NCBI GenBank assembly: GCA_964571855.1
Contig: CAZNDO010000004.1
Location: 133,482-197,481, forward strand
Origin: CAYYFX01 sp964571855
Lineage (GTDB): Bacteria; ARS69
Direction of reading: 5' to 3'
DNA length: 64,000 nucleotides
Below, piece after piece: positions 10,718 through 19,101 of the stretch (within the stretch, counting starts at the first letter, position 1; each line of letters opens with the position of its first letter). A program made the translations under genes and the position numbers. A model generated the notes under the pieces. That model did no database searches. It saw nothing but the letters and a program-made list of their open reading frames with translations, and was not told the origin of the DNA.

Positions 10718-11146
10718 ATGACCGCCCAACCACCCTTCCGCGCCGGGCACCGCGCCCGGCTGGAGCTCACCGCCTGCGCCGCGATCGGCGCCGCGCTGGC
10801 CGCGTTCGCGCTCGCCCCGCCGTCCCCCGCCCCCGCGGCAAGCGCCCCGGAGACCGTGTTCGAGTCCTTCTCCACCCCGCCCGCCCCCGTGCGGACCGTG
10901 GACCCGGAGTACCCGGAGATGGCCCGGAAGCTGGGCATCGAAGGGCTGGTCCTGTGCGCCGTGACGATCGACGCCGAGGGGAGCGTGACGGCGGTCGAGG
11001 TGATCGCGAGCGAGTCCCCGATGCTGGACGAGGCGGCCCGCCGGGCGCTTCTCGGCTGGAAGTTCTCCCCGGCGCTGCAAAGTGGGCAGCCCGTGGCATC
11101 GCGGGTCGTCGTGCCGGTCCGGTTCGCGCTCGACGTCGCCCGGTAA
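10718..11146 (+). CDS. TonB-family C-terminal domain protein
   Basis: A 142-aa protein with an N-terminal membrane helix (about residues 16-36), a short Pro-rich linker and a TonB C-terminal domain: VDPEYPEMARKLGIEG, VTIDAEGSVTAVEVIAS, AARRALLGWKFSPA. These proteins transmit proton-motive force to outer-membrane receptors. This one is short and has no ExbB/ExbD neighbours, so it may be a stand-alone envelope protein. It is divergent from the pyrophosphatase gene, with 208 bp between starts, and has a CGGAG motif ahead of the ATG. Confidence 0.8.
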   Translation: MTAQPPFRAGHRARLELTACAAIGAALAAFALAPPSPAPAASAPETVFESFSTPPAPVRTVDPEYPEMARKLGIEGLVLCAVTIDAEGSVTAVEVIASESPMLDEAARRALLGWKFSPALQSGQPVASRVVVPVRFALDVAR

Positions 11147-11166
11147 CCCGGGCGGCGGGCGCGGAC

Positions 11167-11195
11167 TGGGCGCGCCGCGTCGGCGCGGTTACCCT
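11167..11195 (+). promoter_or_regulatory. Putative promoter for the DMT exporter gene
   Basis: TGGGCG, 17 bp, then TACCCT, about 30 nt upstream of the GTG start. The -10 box and its CTCGC extension resemble those upstream of the genes at 15151 and 39135. Weak -35. Confidence 0.28.
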
Positions 11196-11224
11196 CGCGG
11201 GTCCCCGCCCGGGAGGCGACGCCC

Positions 11225-12121
11225 GTGAGCCGACCGTCCCCGCTCCTGCTGGCCGTCCTGGTGGGCGTGCTCGTCCTCGTGTGGGGCACCACGTGGGCGG
11301 CCATCCGCATCGGGCTCGGCGGCGTGCCGCCCTTCACGGCCGCCGCGCTCCGGTTCGCCGTGTCGTCCTCGCTCCTGTTCCTCGCGATCCCGCTGTTCCG
11401 CCTCCCGTTCGAGACGGGACGGAACGCGCGACGCATCTGGCTGTCGAACGGCGTGCTGCTCTTCGTGGTGTCCTACGGCACGGTCTACTGGGCCGAGCAG
11501 TGGGTGCCCTCCGGGCTGGCCGCGATCCTGTTCGCCACGTTCCCGCTGTTCGTGGCCGCGCTCGCGCGGGTGCTGCTCCCCGGGGAGCGCCCGTCCGGGC
11601 GCTCGTGGGCGGGGCTGCTCCTCGGCCTGGGCGGGATCACGCTGATCTACTCGGAGGACCTGGCCGCTCTCGCCGGCGAGCGCACGCGTACGGCCGCGCT
11701 CGTGTTCCTCCTGTCGCCCGTCGCCACCGCCGTGTCCAACGTGCTCGCGAAGCGCTGGGGCGCCGGGCTGCACCCGGTCACGCTGACCGCCGTCCCCATG
11801 GCGATCGGCGCGACGTCCCTGGGCGCGGGCGCGGCCGTTCTCGAGGCGGGTGCCGCACCGCGCTTCGACGCCGTCGCGCTCGCCTGCATCCTCTATCTCG
11901 CCCTGTTCGGATCCGTGCTGACGTTCGGCCTGTACTTCTGGCTGCTGGACCGCTACCCCGCCACGAAGCTCTCGTTCATCGCCTACGGGACGCCGCTGGT
12001 CGCGGTCCTGGTCGGCACGGTGTTCCTCGCGGAACCGATGACGTGGCGCATCGCGGCCGGCGCGGCGTGCGTGCTCTCGGGCGTGGCACTGGGAACGCGC
12101 GGCGGACGGGACCGGAGCTAG
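11225..12121 (+). CDS. EamA/DMT-superfamily permease
   Basis: A 298-aa membrane protein with about ten hydrophobic helices in two EamA repeats. The repeat starts are visible as WGTTWAAIRIGL near residue 20 and AAIFATFPLF / VATAVSNVLAKRW in the middle; SFIAYGTPLVAVLVG is typical of the second repeat. Members export amino acids or other metabolites; the substrate cannot be told from sequence. The GTG start has GGGAGGCGA upstream. Its last 4 nt overlap the convergent deacetylase gene. Confidence 0.85.
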   Translation: MSRPSPLLLAVLVGVLVLVWGTTWAAIRIGLGGVPPFTAAALRFAVSSSLLFLAIPLFRLPFETGRNARRIWLSNGVLLFVVSYGTVYWAEQWVPSGLAAILFATFPLFVAALARVLLPGERPSGRSWAGLLLGLGGITLIYSEDLAALAGERTRTAALVFLLSPVATAVSNVLAKRWGAGLHPVTLTAVPMAIGATSLGAGAAVLEAGAAPRFDAVALACILYLALFGSVLTFGLYFWLLDRYPATKLSFIAYGTPLVAVLVGTVFLAEPMTWRIAAGAACVLSGVALGTRGGRDRS

Positions 12122-13803
12122 CGGAGGACGTTCAGGCGGCCGGTGACCGCGGACTCGTCGTCCTCCACGCGATACCAGTACACCCCCGCGGGGACCGCCG
12201 TCCGGTCGGCCGCCCGGCCGTCCCACACGAAGCGCTGCGGACCCCCGGCGAGGGGGCCGAGGTCGCGCTCGTCCACCCGCCGCCCCGCCGCGTCGAAGAT
12301 CCGCACCCGCGTGGACCCCGCGCGCCCGCCGAGGAACTCGATCGTGGTGGACTGCCGGAACGGGTTCGGGAACGCGCGCGTCGCGAACGGCGCGGCGGCG
12401 GGGAGCGGCACGTCCGTGCCCGCGCCGTAGGCCGGGACGAACACCTCGGTCGACCAGCCGCTCTCGCCGAGCGCGGCATCGTACGCGGTCACCACCACCC
12501 AGAGGGATTGCGCCGGATCCAGGCCGCGCACCCACGCCCGGCACTTCCCCGTTCCCGGGTCCAGCGGGCTGCCGACGTCCACGAAGTACGCGCGGAGGAA
12601 GTCCATCACCTCGTCGAAGCGCGCGATCCAGATGGCCGGGTCGGAGGCCACGGTATCGATGCTCCACTCCAGGTGCGCCACGTCCACCTCGCCCTCGTGG
12701 TGCGCCATGAGCACCGTCCACTCGCGGTTCGCCTTCCAGACCGCCATGCGGTTCAGGAACGTGGTCCGCGTCTGCGCCTCCGTCCACGCGTTCGAGGAGC
12801 GCGGCACGCCGTGCGGGACCTCGAAGCTCGTCTGGAATCCCATCCGGTACGACCCCTGCGAGTAGTACGGCCACGACCCCACCGGGCCCGCGCGCGCGCC
12901 GAGGTACCCCAGCTCGGCGAGCGTGGAGATGGCCCACTGCGCGTGGGCGTGGTTCGGGTACGCGAGCGTCCGGCACCGGTACGACGGGTCGGCGAGGCGG
13001 AGGTGGTCCTCCAGCGCGATGCGGGCGTCCTCGATCTCCGCGAGCATCTCCGCGTCGTCGTGCACGCCACGCGCGGTCGTGAGCGTCTCCGCAGGCGCGC
13101 CGGCGCCGATCTGACGGCCGGACACCGGATCCAGGAACTGCGCGTACGTGGCGTAGATGGTGTCCGGGGCCGCCAGCCGGACGGCCTCGTAGTCCGGGTC
13201 GGCATCCAGGACCGACGCCAGCGTGGCCAGGTAGTAGGTGCCCGGGGCGGTGAGCAGGACGTCCAGGTCGAGCGCACCGGCCACCCAGGTGCGCAGCCGT
13301 CCGCCCGCGATCGCCAGCGAGCACGGCTCGGCGCCGGTGTACCGCAGCGCGATGGCGCGATCGTCGATGAGCGCCGTGTGGTTCATCGTGTGGTTCGCGA
13401 CCTCGTGGCCGGCGGCGTTCAGGGCGTCCAGGTCCGCCCAGGTCATGCGGCCCGCCATCCCGAGGTGCGCGGGGTTCACGAAGGCGGTGAAGTGCAGCCC
13501 GCGCGACGAGAACACGGGCTCGTACAGCAGGTTGTCGTCGTAGCCGTCGTCCGTCGTCCAGGTGAACGCCGCCAGCTTCCCGCCGGGGTACAGCACGGGG
13601 TCGGGGTGCGTGCCGCTCGAGGGGGAAGGCCGGATCTTGTAGCCCCGGGGGGCACCGGACGCCGGCGCCCACTCCAGCAGGGCGCCGTCCGCGGTGCGCT
13701 CCACCACGACGAGGCCGGAGGGAATGCCGGGCGCCGCCGCGGCCGGAAGGGCCGCGAACACCATTGCCGATGACCAGAGGGACGCACCGGACCGGATGCC
13801 CAT
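12118..13803 (-). CDS. Secreted polysaccharide deacetylase with FlgD-like C-terminal sorting domain
   Basis: A 561-aa exported protein. It has a signal peptide (about 1-24), a short FnIII-like strand region (GLVVVERTADGALLEW), then a NodB-type carbohydrate esterase domain with TTDDGYDD (83-90, metal-binding Asp) and HEVANHTMNH (133-142, the HxxxH-type zinc site). A C-terminal beta domain follows (AFPNPFRQSTTIEF, VRIFDAAGRRV, WDGRAADRTAVPAGVYWYR) of the FlgD-like/T9SS type common in FCB-type bacteria. Likely substrates are N-acetylated glycans outside the cell. The ATG at 13803 opens the signal peptide; a TAGACT -10-like box lies 33 nt upstream. Confidence 0.82.
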   Translation of the reverse strand: MGIRSGASLWSSAMVFAALPAAAAPGIPSGLVVVERTADGALLEWAPASGAPRGYKIRPSPSSGTHPDPVLYPGGKLAAFTWTTDDGYDDNLLYEPVFSSRGLHFTAFVNPAHLGMAGRMTWADLDALNAAGHEVANHTMNHTALIDDRAIALRYTGAEPCSLAIAGGRLRTWVAGALDLDVLLTAPGTYYLATLASVLDADPDYEAVRLAAPDTIYATYAQFLDPVSGRQIGAGAPAETLTTARGVHDDAEMLAEIEDARIALEDHLRLADPSYRCRTLAYPNHAHAQWAISTLAELGYLGARAGPVGSWPYYSQGSYRMGFQTSFEVPHGVPRSSNAWTEAQTRTTFLNRMAVWKANREWTVLMAHHEGEVDVAHLEWSIDTVASDPAIWIARFDEVMDFLRAYFVDVGSPLDPGTGKCRAWVRGLDPAQSLWVVVTAYDAALGESGWSTEVFVPAYGAGTDVPLPAAAPFATRAFPNPFRQSTTIEFLGGRAGSTRVRIFDAAGRRVDERDLGPLAGGPQRFVWDGRAADRTAVPAGVYWYRVEDDESAVTGRLNVLR

Positions 13804-13835
13804 CGATGTCCCGGAGAAGGGAACGCGCCGGGTCC

Positions 13836-13865
13836 AGTCTAGCCGAGCCGGCCCTCGCGCCGCCA
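13836..13865 (-). promoter_or_regulatory. Putative promoter of the deacetylase gene
   Basis: On the minus strand TGGCGG, 18 bp, then TAGACT, with about 26 nt of leader before the ATG at 13803. The same GGCTAGACT context occurs before efp. Confidence 0.3.
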
Positions 13866-13930
13866 GGGGGGCGGGGCGGCCGCGGGGCCGCCACCGACCC
13901 GGCACCGGCCCGGGATGCCGGCGGAGCCGG

Positions 13931-15022
13931 CTACGGCTGGGCCACTTCCTGCAGCACGACCGGGACGGTCCGCTCCGCCCCTTCCCGGACGAGTCGGACC
14001 TGCACCGTGTCCCCCACCGCATACTCGTCCAGCGCGTCCGCCAGGTCGTCCGGACTCCGGACGGGCTTCCCGTCGATGCCGACGATCACGTCCCCCACGC
14101 GCTGGCCGCCGCGGACATCCCGCTGCAACCCCTCGATGCCCGCGGCCGCCGCGGCGCTCCCGGGCGCCGAATCGATCACGATCACGCCGCGGATCCGCTG
14201 CCGGCGCGCGATGTAGTCGTTGGCCACCTGCACGCCCAGCCCGGCGCGCGCCGGGCGCCCGCTCTCGATGAGCTGCGGCACGAGCCGGCGGATGGTGTCC
14301 ATGGGGACGGCGAACCCCACGCCGGAGCTGGTCCCCGACGGGCTGTAGATGGCCGTGTTCATCCCGATCATGCGCCCCGCGCTGTCCAGCAGCGGACCGC
14401 CGGAGTTCCCGGGGTTGATGGCCGCATCGGTCTGGATCACGCCGCCGATGGTCCTCCCGGTGACCGTGGTGATCTCCCGCCCGAGCGCCGAGATGATCCC
14501 GGTCGTGAGCGTGTGATCCAGGCCGAACGGGTTGCCGATGGCGAACACCTTCTGACCCACCAGCAGGTCCGCGGACGTGCCGAGGGGAAGCGGCCGCAGC
14601 CCATCGGCGGGGGCGTCGATCCGGAGCACCGCCAGATCCTGGTCCGGCGCCGTGCCCACGAGGCGGGCATCCCAGGTGCTGTTGTCGGCCAGCGTCACCT
14701 TCGCCGCGCTGGCGTTCTGGATCACGTGGAAGTTCGTGATGACGTGCCCGGCGGAGTCCCACAGGAAGCCCGAGCCCGCACCCTGCGGGATCTCGTCGAC
14801 GTTCATGCGGAACGGATTGCGCCGCCACGCCAGGCTCGTGATGAACACGACCGACGGCGACGCGTTGCGGAACAGCTCGATCGTGGTCTGCTCGTCGGCC
14901 GCGAGATCCCCGCGCGGTACGACCGGCGGCGCGGGGGCCGGCGTGTCCCCGGGCCGGTCGCACGCGGGCACGACGAGCAGGAGTCCGGCCAGGACGGCGA
15001 GTTCCGGTCGAGCGGCGCGCAT
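13931..15022 (-). CDS. Do/DegP-like trypsin-PDZ serine protease, lipoprotein
   Basis: A 363-aa envelope protease. The N-terminal signal ends in a lipobox, VVPAC (Cys21), so it is probably membrane-tethered rather than soluble. The trypsin-like domain carries the full triad: His98 in NFHVIQ, Asp128 in DQDLAVL, Ser206 in GNSGGP. One PDZ domain follows (about 240-355; GLGVQVAN, GGQRVGDVIVGIDGKPV). A single PDZ and this length match DegS/HtrA-type proteases used in envelope stress. GGGAGGGG precedes the ATG. It is divergent from the membrane protein gene at 15151. Confidence 0.9.
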   Translation of the reverse strand: MRAARPELAVLAGLLLVVPACDRPGDTPAPAPPVVPRGDLAADEQTTIELFRNASPSVVFITSLAWRRNPFRMNVDEIPQGAGSGFLWDSAGHVITNFHVIQNASAAKVTLADNSTWDARLVGTAPDQDLAVLRIDAPADGLRPLPLGTSADLLVGQKVFAIGNPFGLDHTLTTGIISALGREITTVTGRTIGGVIQTDAAINPGNSGGPLLDSAGRMIGMNTAIYSPSGTSSGVGFAVPMDTIRRLVPQLIESGRPARAGLGVQVANDYIARRQRIRGVIVIDSAPGSAAAAAGIEGLQRDVRGGQRVGDVIVGIDGKPVRSPDDLADALDEYAVGDTVQVRLVREGAERTVPVVLQEVAQP

Positions 15023-15081
15023 GCGGTTCCCCTCCCGCGGGCACGCTAGCACCGCCGCGCATCCCGGCCAAGGGGACGGGA

Positions 15082-15110
15082 TTGGCCGGGCGGCACGGCG
15101 CGGGTATCCT
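15082..15110 (+). promoter_or_regulatory. Putative sigma-70 promoter for the gene at 15151
   Basis: TTGGCC, 17 bp, TATCCT. The implied leader is about 33 nt and contains the GGAGG ribosome-binding site at 15141. Confidence 0.4.
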
Positions 15111-15150
15111 CGCGCGCGCGAGGCGGTGGCGCCGCGCTGCGGAGGACGCG

Positions 15151-16851
15151 ATGACCGGATCCCGGGGCCTCGCGCGACGCCTCGCCGTCGCGGGCGCGCT
15201 GCTGCTGCTCGCGGCGCCGTTCGTGCGGCCGCTGGCGGAGGCGGGCTGGATCCAGACGCACGAGGGGCTGTCGTATCCCATCCGGGTGGCGCAGCTGCTG
15301 CGCTGCTGGCAGGACGGGATGTGGTCCGCGCGCTGGTTCCCGGACCTGAACCAGGGCGCGGGCTACCCGTTCCTCTCGTTCTACGCGCCGCTGTACTTCG
15401 TCCTCGCGGGCCTGGCGGCGTCCGCCGGCGCCGGTCTCGCGTTCGCCGCGAAGGTGCCCACGATCCTCGCCGCACTGCTCGCCGCGGCCGGGGCGTACCG
15501 CCTCGCGCGCCTCGGGCTGGACCGCGCGGCGGCCTTCGCGTGCGCCGCGCTCTTCGTGCACGCGCCGTACCTCGTGCGCGACGTCTACATCCGCGGGGAC
15601 CTGGCCGAGCACCTGGCGCTGGCGCTGCTCCCCTGGTCCCTGGCCGGCGTGCTGCGCCTCGCGCGGTCGCACGCGCCCCGCGACGTGGTCCTGGCCGCCG
15701 TCGCCGCGTCGCTCCCCATCCTCACGCACAACATCACCGGCATGCTGGGCGCGGCGTGGCTCGCCGCCGCCGGGATCGTGGCCGTCCGCATCGCCGCGAA
15801 CCGCCCCGCCGCCGCCGTGGCCGTAGCCACCGCCGGGCTCGCCGCGCTCCTGCTCACGGCGTTCTTCTGGGCACCGGCCCTGTCCGAACGCGCGTACGTC
15901 CGCACGGACGCGATGCTCGAGGGCGCTTACGACGTCGCGCGCAACTTCCTCCCGCCCCTGCGCCTGCTCGGCCCGCCGGCGACGGTGCCGCCCGGCGGGC
16001 AGGAGCTGCCCATGTCCTTCGAGCCCGCGTACGTCGCGCTCGCGCTCGGGCTTGCCGCGCTCGCCGCACGCCGGCCCGTGCCCGCGCCCGCACGCCCGCT
16101 GCTCGCGCTGGGCGCGATCCTGTTCGTCGCGTCCACGCTCATGACGATGCGGATCGCGGAGCCCGTGTACGCCGCGCTGCCGCTGCTCCGCTTCGTGCAG
16201 TTCCCGTGGCGCTTCCTCGGCCCGGCCGCGCTGGGCCTCGCCCTGCTCGGGGGCGTCGCCTTCGCGTCGCTCCTCGGCCGCGCCGCGCCGCGCGTGCGGG
16301 CGTCCCTCGCCGCCGCGGCGGCCGCGGTCGCCGTGCTGCTCGTGGCGCCGGTCACGGGGCCGAAACCCCCCATCCCGATCCCGGACTGGGCCGTGGACGG
16401 CGACTCCCTCGCGAAGCAGCGCGTGACCACGTCCGGCTGCGACGAGTACCTCCCGCGCTGGGTGGAGGAGCGGCCGAACCCGCGCGCCTTCCGGGACGGC
16501 GTGGCGCTGCTCGGCGAGGGTACGGTCGTGTCCTCGCGGCGCGGCGCCGGACGCTGGGACCTCACGATCGAGGCGCCCGCGCCCGTGCGCGTGGTGCTGT
16601 GCGACGCGTACTACCCCGGGTGGGCGGCCCGGCTCGACGGCGCACCGCACCCGGTCGCGCCGCGCGCGCGGCACGGGGACCTCGTGCTGGACATCCCCGC
16701 CGGCCGGCACGACGTGGCGGTGCGCCTGGGTCCCACGCCGCTGCGGCTCGCCACCCGGATCATCTCGGTGGTGACGGCGCTCGTCGCCCTGGCGGTGGTC
16801 CTCGGCAGCGGCCGTTCGCCTCAGCGCGACCCGGACGGCTCCGCCGGGTAG
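15151..16851 (+). CDS. Polytopic membrane protein, GT-C-like / 6-pyruvoyl-tetrahydropterin-synthase-related type
   Basis: A 566-aa protein with about 10-12 hydrophobic helices and a C-terminal soluble beta-rich region. Motifs such as THEGLSYPIRVAQ (about 33-45), WFPDLNQGAGYPF, FYAPLYF and LPILTHNITGML resemble bacterial membrane glycosyltransferase-like proteins that use lipid-linked sugars (YfhO / PTPS-related families). The C-terminal motif YYPGWAARLDG is typical of YfhO-like tails. Donor and acceptor are unknown. The ATG has GGAGG five nt upstream. The 3' end overlaps the convergent cytochrome gene by 31 bp. Confidence 0.7.
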   Translation: MTGSRGLARRLAVAGALLLLAAPFVRPLAEAGWIQTHEGLSYPIRVAQLLRCWQDGMWSARWFPDLNQGAGYPFLSFYAPLYFVLAGLAASAGAGLAFAAKVPTILAALLAAAGAYRLARLGLDRAAAFACAALFVHAPYLVRDVYIRGDLAEHLALALLPWSLAGVLRLARSHAPRDVVLAAVAASLPILTHNITGMLGAAWLAAAGIVAVRIAANRPAAAVAVATAGLAALLLTAFFWAPALSERAYVRTDAMLEGAYDVARNFLPPLRLLGPPATVPPGGQELPMSFEPAYVALALGLAALAARRPVPAPARPLLALGAILFVASTLMTMRIAEPVYAALPLLRFVQFPWRFLGPAALGLALLGGVAFASLLGRAAPRVRASLAAAAAAVAVLLVAPVTGPKPPIPIPDWAVDGDSLAKQRVTTSGCDEYLPRWVEERPNPRAFRDGVALLGEGTVVSSRRGAGRWDLTIEAPAPVRVVLCDAYYPGWAARLDGAPHPVAPRARHGDLVLDIPAGRHDVAVRLGPTPLRLATRIISVVTALVALAVVLGSGRSPQRDPDGSAG

Positions 16852-19001
16852 CCGGGGAAGCGACGCGCGGCGTCCGCCCGCACCGTGGCCGCCTCCGCGA
16901 CCCGCCCGGTCTCCTCCAGCGCCACGGCCAGCACGTGGGCGAAGCGCGGCTCGTCCGGCGCGACCTCGGCCGCGCGGCGGAGGCTCGCCACGGCGTCGTC
17001 CCGCCGGTCCTGCAGCACGCGCACCAGCCCCAGCGCGTGATGCGCGGCGCCCGCGTCCGGAGCGAGCGCCAGCGACGCCTCCAGCACCGCGGCCGCCTCG
17101 GACACGCGGCCCGTCGCCCGCAGCAGGTCCGCCAGGTTGACGGCGGCGGGCACGAAGGACGGCTGCCGCCGCAGGGCCCGGCGGTACGCGGCCTCGGCGG
17201 CCTCCGCCCGCCCGAGCGCACGCTCCAGGTTGCCCAGGTTCACCGGGCCGTCGGCGCCGTCGTCCAGGAACGCCTGCGCTTCGCGGAACTCCGCGATCGC
17301 CGCCTCCAGCCCGCGCACCGACGCGCGCCCCCGCGGGAGCGCGCCGGCCTCCAGCAGCGGCAGCACCGCCGCCTGTCGCACCGTGCCCAGGGGATCCGCG
17401 AGCAGCTGCGCGCCGAGCGTCCGCCGCGGTCCCTCCGGGAGTGCCGCGAGCAACCCGGCGGCCGCGCGCCGCACGAGCGGATCCGCGTCCTCCGCCGAGC
17501 GCGTCACGCTCGCGGCGGCCGGCGGCGCGCCCGGATCGCGCAGCAGCCCCAGCGCGGTGGCGCGCACGATCGCCGGTGTCGCCGCATCGTCGATCCAGCG
17601 CAGCAGACCGGCGTCCGCCCCGGCCTGCCAGCGCTGCGCGGCATCGATGGCCGGTCCCCAGGACGGCCGCTCCGCCGCGCGCCCGTCCGTCCACTTCGCC
17701 ACGGCGTCCGCCGCCCACGCGGCGCCCTTGTCCCGGTGGCAGTCGTTGCACGCGTTCGGCGTGCCCAGCGCGACCGACAGGTCCGGGCGCGGCACGCGGA
17801 ACCCGTGGTCCACGCGCGCGTCCACGCCCATGAACACGTGCGTGGGCATGTGGCACGCCGTGCAGCGCGCGCCGCCCTGCGCGGGGTCGTGCCCGTGGTG
17901 CTCGCGCGTCGCGAACACCTCGGGCCGGTGGCAGCGGGCGCAGACGTCGTCGCCTTCGAACCGGAGGCGCGCGGTGTGCGGATCGTGGCAATCCGTGCAC
18001 ACCACGCCCTTCGCCGCCATCCGGCTCTGCCGGAACGACCCGTACTCGAACACCTCGTCGAGCACCTGGCCGTCCGGCCAGGTGAGGCCCGGCTCGAGCA
18101 GCGACACGACGTGCGCGTCCGCCAGCGGCGCGGGCGGATCGTCCGGCGCGATGCGCGCGCGGTGCGCGTGGCAACGCCCGCAGGTCTCCACCTGGTCCTC
18201 CACCGGGCGCGGCCGCGTCAGCGTCGCCGTGGCGGCGCCCTCCTCCAGGATCCACGCGCCGGGCAGCCCGTTCCCCACGCGGACCTCGAGGCCCGCATCC
18301 GGGCGGCGCGCCCGCTCGTCCTCCGGCAGCCGGCCCCACGCCACGTGCGCCGAGCCGCGCCCGTGGCAGGCCTCGCACGAGACGTCCTCCTCCACCCAGG
18401 TCGTCGCGTAGCGCTCGATCGCCGGATCCCAGTTCTTCTCGAGACCGGTGGAGTGGCAATCCGCGCACATGCGGTTCCAGCTCAGCGCGGGCCCCGTCCA
18501 CGACAGCACGTCGGACGGATCCGTGATCGCCTCGGGGAACAGGTCGTACCAGCGCGCGCCGCCGTCCGCGGCGGGGCGCGCGTCCCACGCGATCGGCAGC
18601 ACCTGCAGCCGGCCGTCCCCCATGCGCACGAGGTACTGCTGCAGCGGGGTCACGCCGAACGTCCACGCCACCGGCAACTCCCGCGCGCCGCCCGCGCCGT
18701 CGGTCACCTGCACGAGGAACGCGCCGTCGCGGCGGAAGAAGCGGAACGCGCCGGCGCCGTGCGGGAAGACGAAGTCGTCGAAGTCGGCGAGGACCGAGGC
18801 TTCGGTGGCGGGCTGCAGCGCGAGGTCGTGGTGCGAGCCCTCCCACCGCGCCGCCTCGTCCGCGTGGCACTCCAGGCAGGCGATCCGGCCCACGTACGCG
18901 GGCTCCTCCGCGGCCGGCCGCGGCGGGCCGGCGCACGCCGCCGCCCCGATCGCCAGGGCCGCCGCCGCCAACCGTCCGGTCCTGCTCCTCGCGCCGGCCA
19001 C
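16821..19001 (-). CDS. Octaheme c-type cytochrome lipoprotein with C-terminal TPR region
   Basis: A 726-aa exported protein with eight CXXCH haem-binding motifs in the first ~470 residues: CLECH, CADCH, CEACH, CGRCH, CTDCH, CARCH, CTACH, CNDCH. A HEAT-like helical segment and at least three TPR-like repeats follow (AYRRALRRQPSF, AVLEASLALAPD, SLRRAAEVAPDE). The GTG at 19001 is chosen because it follows GGGGGAA and places the lipobox IGAAAC about 25 residues in; an ATG at 19070 is possible. It may move electrons in the periplasm or at the outer membrane and bind partners through the TPRs. Haem demand links it loosely to the nearby haem cluster. The 3' end overlaps the convergent membrane protein gene. 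Confidence 0.88.
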   Translation of the reverse strand: MAGARSRTGRLAAAALAIGAAACAGPPRPAAEEPAYVGRIACLECHADEAARWEGSHHDLALQPATEASVLADFDDFVFPHGAGAFRFFRRDGAFLVQVTDGAGGARELPVAWTFGVTPLQQYLVRMGDGRLQVLPIAWDARPAADGGARWYDLFPEAITDPSDVLSWTGPALSWNRMCADCHSTGLEKNWDPAIERYATTWVEEDVSCEACHGRGSAHVAWGRLPEDERARRPDAGLEVRVGNGLPGAWILEEGAATATLTRPRPVEDQVETCGRCHAHRARIAPDDPPAPLADAHVVSLLEPGLTWPDGQVLDEVFEYGSFRQSRMAAKGVVCTDCHDPHTARLRFEGDDVCARCHRPEVFATREHHGHDPAQGGARCTACHMPTHVFMGVDARVDHGFRVPRPDLSVALGTPNACNDCHRDKGAAWAADAVAKWTDGRAAERPSWGPAIDAAQRWQAGADAGLLRWIDDAATPAIVRATALGLLRDPGAPPAAASVTRSAEDADPLVRRAAAGLLAALPEGPRRTLGAQLLADPLGTVRQAAVLPLLEAGALPRGRASVRGLEAAIAEFREAQAFLDDGADGPVNLGNLERALGRAEAAEAAYRRALRRQPSFVPAAVNLADLLRATGRVSEAAAVLEASLALAPDAGAAHHALGLVRVLQDRRDDAVASLRRAAEVAPDEPRFAHVLAVALEETGRVAEAATVRADAARRFPGYPAEPSGSR

Positions 19002-19027
19002 GGTTCCCCCGCCGATCCGGGGCGTGG

Positions 19028-19056
19028 TTGCGCCGATCCGCGTCGCCCCGGATACT
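19028..19056 (+). promoter_or_regulatory. Putative promoter of the beta-CASP RNase gene
   Basis: TTGCGC, 17 bp, GATACT, ending 45 nt before the ATG at 19102, in the 100-bp divergent spacer shared with the cytochrome gene. Confidence 0.33.
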
Positions 19057-19101
19057 GACCCGGCTCGCATGATGCCCGAGGAGGGCACGAGGGGAAAGCG
19101 T

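Noticed and set aside
14577..19058. Plus-strand open frame of about 1490 codons
   Set aside because: Shadow of the protease, membrane protein and cytochrome genes; no domains.
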